Shown piece after piece: positions 59,033-64,000 of a stretch of 64,000 nucleotides of DNA. This DNA comes from Pictodentalium vernedei (Eukaryota; Mollusca; Scaphopoda; Dentaliida; Dentaliidae). Positions within the stretch are counted from its first letter, which is position 1. Each line of letters begins with the position of its first letter. Below the pieces are notes generated by a model. The model ran no database searches, was not told the DNA's origin, and was given only the letters and a program-made list of their open reading frames with translations. A program made the position numbers and the translations under genes. The DNA is taken from assembly GCA_031216915.1 (NCBI GenBank), contig CM062288.1, forward strand, positions 178,524,596 to 178,588,595. The letters run 5' to 3'.

Positions 59033-60275
59033 CAGCTAAGTCTCAGTCATTGGTACAGTATAAAAATGTTAAAAAATTTAGGCCATACAAAGTTGATTGT
59101 CTGTTTCTCAGGCCATTTTTCCAAAAAAGCATGCGTGCGGGTGGGTTTTTTTTTTTCTTTTTTATTTTCTCCCGAGAGGTTGTTTGTGATAATTTGACGC
59201 CCACCCAAACGTCTGGTGGACCATGCAAAATTTCGCAAATATATTGGTTATTCACCATAGGGGTGTTGGGTCGTAAATGAAGTTGGGTTTGAATGTTTGT
59301 TTTTTCAGTGAAACGTGAAAATTATAACACAGGACCAAAGTCACAAAACTCCTCGTGGGTGAAACGTCTCGGGTTGAAACGTCTCGGGGACAAATCAAAT
59401 GTCGAAGTGCCAACTTTCAGAGATTTATTTTACCAAAAGAAAAAAATCCTTTCACAACCTGCCTAATAAAATCGTGAATCGCAATTTTTCCCCATTATAT
59501 TCAAAATTATCATAACCCATTTGAACGGGCAGTTCATCCATAAATAATATTTTTTGGAAATCTGAAAATGAAATACAAAACAAATGTTTGCGTGTTTTTA
59601 TTAACCAATTCGACCGCACATACCTGCCTATATGCGATTTATTTCAACTATGACTGTTACTTTTATATCAAGCAACGGTTACTATTAGTTATCCAATTAT
59701 CCTGCATCTCAAATGCATTTATTTAAATTAACTGGTAAACTCGTAACGGTTTCAAATAACAGTACACAAATTCCCAATGACGGCCATTTACAATACAAAT
59801 GTTACTAAAAATAAATGCCAGGAGACTGTGTTCCATTCAACATAGCACCTGACTTTGCAGACCTTCTGAGGGTTGGTGCGAATCAAACGTGGTGCGAATC
59901 GACCATTCCCCTTTGTGACTGTTTGTTGTCAGACTGAAAGACACCTTGCTGTCATTATGACTTACCTTTTACAGAATAAAACACTTTCTGTCGTGAATAT
60001 TGCTAAAACCCACCCACTTTATTAAAGTATGATGTAGAAAAAGCTCGAAGTGTGTTAATTTAAAATTTGCGAACGCATCGATATCGATTTACCGAAATGA
60101 GCACAATATCTCATATCTCAAATTTTTTTTGAAGATTTTTTGGTGTCATAAAAAGGTTGCATGCGCACCAAAAATGACCATGCACGCGGGCCTGAGAAAC
60201 AGAGGTTCTTTTTTTATGGTCTTATAGTAATTTATATATTTTTTATACTTACCAATGACCCAGACGGGGATGGCC
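59033..60275 (+). repeat. DIRS C internal complementary region, split by an inserted element
   Basis: TCAGCTAAGTCTCAGTCATT...GTTAAAAAATTTA (59033-59080) and TTATAGTAATTTATATATTT...CTTACCAATGACCC (60222-60275) are the two halves seen contiguous in copy B at 37498-37598. Confidence 0.88.
59081..60221. mobile_element. PIF/Harbinger-like non-autonomous element, 1141 bp
   Basis: Ends GGCCATACAAAG and, inward from the right, GACCATAAAAAAAG. Both continue to CTGTTTCTCAGGCC, an imperfect inverted repeat of about 34 bp. It is flanked by TTA on both sides (59078-59080, 60222-60224); copy B shows a single TTTATAG at the empty site. A 3-bp TTA/TWA duplication with GGCC-type ends is the PIF/Harbinger pattern. 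The small frames (59043-59280) are not transposase. Confidence 0.82.
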
Positions 60276-61799
60276 CTCCCATGAGTTGGGAACTCATTCC
60301 TCCCCGCTGAGTACATAACGCTTACCAGGCATTGGTTGTAAGAATGATTTTTGGCGGCAATTTCGAGACGTTGACACTGCGCATGCGCTGTGGGGTAAAA
60401 GTATGGAGGACCATATAGGACATGTAATTTTCGGTTTTAGATGCAAATTTTGGGGATTGGGGGGTAAAATTTGCATTTGGCCCTTAATATTTTAGAGTTA
60501 GCACCAGCTAAGTCTGGGTCATTGGTAAGTATAAAAAATATACAAATTACTATAAATTTTTTAACTTTTATACAACAACCAATGGCCCAGACTAGCTGGT
60601 GCTAACTCAAAAATTAATCCAGGGCCAAACACAATCCCCAAAATTTGCATGCAAAACCGAAAAATCAAGTCCTATCTGGTCCTCCATACTTTTGAGATCT
60701 GCATATGTGCAGTATCCAGGAAGGTACCGAAATTGGCTCCAACCATCATTCTTGGTTTGGCTCTAAAGTCAGCAACAATGAACTGACATCTGTGCTTTTA
60801 AATCTCCTTTTTTGAGGATGCCAGACACAAATCAATGGTAAAATTGGGGGATCCAAGGACATAAGTGGATGATGGAAGTGAACAACGGTGGTTAGGAGCT
60901 TTCAGGGCTGTAACTTTATAATTTTTATAAAAATTATTTCATGTTTCCCAATTTCGGGACATGTGCCTGACGTCATCATTCTTGCTAATGATTTATCCAC
61001 TGTTTGTTAAGTGTTCCTTCCCTATCCTTCCTTGAAGCCCTCCTGTTAAACTCCCAAGCATTTTGGCTTATTTTTATTGAAATTTTTAATTAAATTTCTT
61101 AGGAGTTTGACGTGTATTACAGAATGTTTATTCTGTTTATCCCCATGGTTACGTCCTCACCCGGTCGTTTGGGTCATGCATCTTCTATCTGATGTATCGT
61201 TTTTTCTTCGTTTGAAGATCTTGCTTTACATCTGGTAGCTTTAAAATCTGTTACTGACCTTGGGCCTTTTTTGCGTGCCTGATGTCTTGTTTCTGGTTTT
61301 TTCCTTGATGTTGTTTACATTGATAATGTCCTTAAATATATGTAGTATTTTGTTATTATTACTGCAGGATTGTTGTAAGATACATTATTTAATATTCCGG
61401 TGGTGTAGCAATAATTTTTTGAATTTTGTCCACACTTATGCTCTATCGGGATACCATTGGGCTCTTCATGTTCCCTTTGGGAACTTAGGCTTTTGTCAAA
61501 AGTTTTTCGAAAAATTTTTTGAATTTAATTTTTCGATTTTGATTTTGATTGTTGATTAGTATGTATCTTTATCATATATTTATTCTGGAGTACGATCGAC
61601 TTAGTTTTGATTAATCATGAAAACTTAATATGCAAGGCGAGGAAGTTTTCCTGTGTGTTGCCTTGCCTGTAGTCGATGTACTCCTACAAATTCTTGTTCT
61701 ACATGTGTTGATTGGGATGACAAATGTTGGATGCGGGTGTCACGGTACATTGTTAGTGGTGAGAGGCCGATGCCGGTACTCTCGCCGCAAGGTCATTCA

Positions 61800-62980
61800 A
61801 GTTTTTCAGTTTCTTTTTCAGAGGAACAAGAACATGGTGATGTGACACCTACCAGAAGTGTGCTACCGTCGTCGCGCTCTGATGAGCAAACAGAGCTAGC
61901 TGCTAAGGTGCTCTTGAATATTAGGCAAGGGATAAGGCCACTGAGCGTTGGACTTAATCCTTTGCCAGCAGCTAGCTCGACCGGTGAAGTGGTTGCTCCA
62001 TCCAGGTTAGTAGTGGGTAGAGCGAGCACCTTAAAAACAAAACAAGCTCACCCAGCGACGACGGACGGAACTAGGGAGGAAGCCTGCAAGTTTCTTGTCG
62101 GGAGGCTCGGCGAGATCTGAAAAGGCTGTGAGCGGGAGAGGTCTCTCTCTAACCCAGCAACATCTGGGGCCAGATGTTGTTATTAAAAACTTGCACTGGC
62201 CGGAGCATACGTCCACACCTGCTGCTTGGGATGCTCTGTCTAGACTGCAGCCGGCCTCGGCTACAGTCACAGCTTTTTCCGCTACGATCATTACGTACAC
62301 ACGACCGCATCCTAGCTACCCGACTTCAGATATCCAGCCTGCCGCGTGAAGAAGGAGCCACTCATCGCCTGTGAAGTCGGACCATCCGGTAGCTAAGGAG
62401 CCGAGGCCTCGATCATCGAGACGTTCGGAGAAGAGATCCATCTCCAGAACGCCGTTCCAGGAGCAGCAAGTGGCTAAGAAACAGAAAACCGCTGCTCCTC
62501 AGGCCTCGATGACGGACTTGTAGTCGCAGATTGTCCAGCTGATCGCAGCATCCCAGCAAGTGTCGGAGCAGCCTCCCTCAGACTCAGAACCTGAGCTGTT
62601 GGACGGTGCTGGGTCGGTCCAGTCGTCTGTTCACGCAGATGTAATGGACCGAGATTCTCAACTGATTCACTCGGATGGTGAAAGGGATAAGGAAGAGGAT
62701 TACCCTTCCCTTTCCGATCAACACATGGTTGCGATGGATTTTATCCATCAATACTACCCTGAGTTTGTTCCACCGAATCAGCAAGCTGCGACAACAAGAG
62801 AAAAACCACTGGCGTCTCCAGACGCAGACTTTATATGGAGGAAGGAAGAAGTTCTTTCTTAACCCTTTCTTTCCCGGTTCAGTCTAGGCAGGTGTCGCAG
62901 GCCTTCGGCCATGTAGACGATGCCATATTTAACCTCTCGAGTGCGAGGAAAAGAGGAGCTTTCTTGTCAACATCTTCCAT
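61800..62980 (+). pseudogene. DIRS D: gag relic
   Basis: The leader carries GTGTGCTACCGTCGTCGC, GAGCTAGCTGC, GCTAGCTCGACCGG and CACCCAGCGACGACGG. Gag segments are HPSYPTSDIQPA, QASMTDL(stop)SQIVQLIAA (a single TAG at 62518 where copy A has Leu), then PPSDSEPELLDGAGSVQSSV (62572-62631) and SLSDQHMVAMDFIHQYYPEF (62711-62770). Acidic, coiled-coil-like; no zinc knuckle. The frame at 62835-63074 (VDDAIFNLSSARKRGAF) continues it after a shift. Confidence 0.65.
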
Positions 62981-62982
62981 AA

Positions 62983-64000
62983 ATATACCGTTCCTTGGAC
63001 CACGTTCATTTAAAACGGTTGGAGAAGATGTGCAGAGAGCTCCACTATGTTTGGATGAGCAGGCCGGGATTTAGATATATCCTTACCTGCATCATTCAGC
63101 ATTCGCTCAGATGTAATGGAACTGCAATTTCATTGAATAGAGTGAATTTGGACGTAATGTCCTATACAGATCACCTTACCAGAGCCATGGCGCAACGTCT
63201 CAACGGGAAGGAATTTGAGGACGTGTGTACCTCGCTTAGAGTTCTTTCCAGGGCAATCTTGTATGCCACTTATAACCCCGCCCTGACATTGGCTAATCTG
63301 GAGTTAATTCAACCTTCACGTATTTCCGTTGTGCAGTCCTTCTTGCACAGGAAACAGTTTACAGGACGCGCAGAGGACGCAATTTCTAACTGCAGGAGGT
63401 CCTCCTCTTCGTTGAACTATGCAGCGAAGTGGAGGGTTTCCTTCCAGTTGTGTAAGGATCAGTCGATAGACGTATACAATCCGTCCATACCAAATATTGC
63501 CGATTTCATGGTCTACTTATTTGATGATCTCAAACTGCAGCCCGTCACTATTAAGGGCTATAGGTCTATGTTATCAGATACTTACGCTCATCATGATAAC
63601 TTGGCTATTGGATCAAATACTTCATTATCCAAGCTAGTTAGAAATTTCTCTATCAATAGACATAGAACCCTCAGATTAATTCCTAAGTGGCATTTGGCTT
63701 GGGTTCTGTTGAAGCTCAAAGAAGCTCCTTTTGAGCCGTTAGTTGTTGTAGAGTTCAAATTCTTGACCTGTAAAATGACGTTTCTCTTAGCCTTTGCATC
63801 TGCTAGAAGAGTCAGTGAACTTCATGCTTTATCTGTTGATGAATCTCACTATCGTAGTGTGGGTAATACCCTCACTACGGAAGTGGGGTTTTTGGCTAAG
63901 AATCAGATTCCAGACAAGTGGCCCGAGCCAATTGTCATTAAGGCTTTACCATCCTCTGATAACTGTAGACCTTTGCTGTGTCCAGTCAGAGCTATGCGCA
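62983..64000 (+). CDS. DIRS D: open frame, gag end fused to tyrosine recombinase (partial)
   Basis: Open from the codon after TAA at 62980-62982 to the window end (339 codons, no stop). Codons up to about 63120 may be in the wrong gag frame. DVMSYTDHLTRAMAQRLNGK (63151-63210) is the gag C-terminal block and LTLANLELI ends it. From about 63310 the frame is a DIRS-type tyrosine recombinase: CRRSSSSLNYAAKWRVSF, LQPVTIKGYRSMLSDTY (SAM-like N-domain), then LLAFASARRVSELHALSV (63784-63837), which carries the first catalytic arginine. The HxxR and Tyr boxes would lie past the window end. Unlike the other copies this stretch has no disruption, so D is younger or under constraint. It lacks reverse transcriptase, so it could move only with help from another copy. 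Confidence 0.7.
   Translation, partial: MYRSLDHVHLKRLEKMCRELHYVWMSRPGFRYILTCIIQHSLRCNGTAISLNRVNLDVMSYTDHLTRAMAQRLNGKEFEDVCTSLRVLSRAILYATYNPALTLANLELIQPSRISVVQSFLHRKQFTGRAEDAISNCRRSSSSLNYAAKWRVSFQLCKDQSIDVYNPSIPNIADFMVYLFDDLKLQPVTIKGYRSMLSDTYAHHDNLAIGSNTSLSKLVRNFSINRHRTLRLIPKWHLAWVLLKLKEAPFEPLVVVEFKFLTCKMTFLLAFASARRVSELHALSVDESHYRSVGNTLTTEVGFLAKNQIPDKWPEPIVIKALPSSDNCRPLLCPVRAMR

Larger units (their letters stand above)
50480..60565 (+). mobile_element. DIRS retrotransposon copy C (subfamily 2), multiply interrupted
   Basis: Left terminus ATTTTTATACTGTACCAATG at 50480. Right terminus ...CATTGGTAAGTATAAAAAAT...AAATTTTTTAAC ends at 60565. Order of relics: gag leader/gag (52260-53880, 54655-56200), reverse transcriptase (56480-57120), RNase H (57450-57960), remnants of recombinase (58140-58440), internal complementary region (59033-60275, split). 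Insertions are two short tandem-core elements (51769-52252, 53891-54652), a hAT element (55244-56035) and a PIF/Harbinger-like element (59081-60221). Without them the copy is about 6.9 kb, matching copy B. Confidence 0.88.
45125..64000 (+). other. Dynein intron, at least 18.9 kb, open at the window end
   Basis: No exon continuing the dynein tail was recognised. The interval holds dispersed repeats (45437-49746) and DIRS copies C and D. If a further exon exists here I missed it. Confidence 0.6.
60566..64000 (+). mobile_element. DIRS retrotransposon copy D (subfamily 1), 5' part, runs off the window
   Basis: Left terminus TTTTATACAACAACCAATGG begins the base after copy C ends. Subfamily-1 marks (CCAATGGCCCAGACTAGCTG, GCATGCAAAACCG) as in copy A. 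A single gag leader module at about 61840-62060, gag to about 63310, then directly the tyrosine recombinase. The whole reverse transcriptase and RNase H are absent. Confidence 0.87.

Overview
This is eukaryotic, AT-rich, repeat-dense genomic DNA, most likely from a mollusc and probably a bivalve. The host call rests on repeats whose ends read like the AGCTCACC...ACAAGAGGC and TATGCCCCCG families I associate with bivalves, on abundant DIRS retrotransposons, and on a ciliary gene with very long introns. There is no bacterial-style gene layout. Almost all short open frames are chance or repeat-derived.

Host gene. Only one host gene is secure. Three exons of an axonemal dynein heavy chain lie on the + strand at 15826-16021, 39427-39596 and 44948-45124. 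They are consecutive, their splice phases fit (1/2, then 0/0), and they encode part of the N-terminal tail (DHC_N1 region) of a DNAH5/DNAH8-type outer-arm chain. The first intron is 23.4 kb and the second 5.35 kb. The third runs at least 18.9 kb to the window end. The rest of the gene lies outside the window.

1-15.7 kb (upstream or intronic). Two arms of a long inverted repeat (277-1241 and 13741-15458) enclose 12.5 kb without a recognisable gene. The enclosed DNA holds a reversed 2.8 kb dispersed repeat with a hAT element inside it, poly-C/CA microsatellites and a pyrimidine microsatellite. The right arm carries a later retro-insertion with a (CTTA)n tail and a target duplication.

17.2-20.3 kb. 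A dispersed tandem-core repeat is split by a 1.75 kb TA-flanked element of Tc1/mariner/pogo type.

21.6-38.0 kb. A tRNA-headed SINE is followed by two nested DIRS retrotransposons. Copy B (7.0 kb) sits inside the right terminal repeat of copy A. Copy A also holds a 5S-rRNA-headed SINE and another dispersed repeat.

39.4-50.5 kb. Dynein exons 2 and 3 are embedded in dispersed repeats with 160-170 bp tandem units. The 3' end of a different DIRS lineage (copy E) stops about 100 bp before exon 3.

50.5-64 kb. DIRS copies C and D abut directly. C has been hit by two short elements with 167-bp units, a hAT element (8-bp target duplication) and a PIF/Harbinger-like element (TTA duplication). D lacks the reverse transcriptase part but has a long open frame joining gag-like sequence to a tyrosine recombinase, running off the window end.

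The DIRS copies are identified by their structure as well as their coding relics: in A, B, C and E an internal complementary region joins the reverse complements of the termini. All five copies lie in the same orientation as the dynein gene. Coordinates of degenerate repeats are good to about 5-30 bases.
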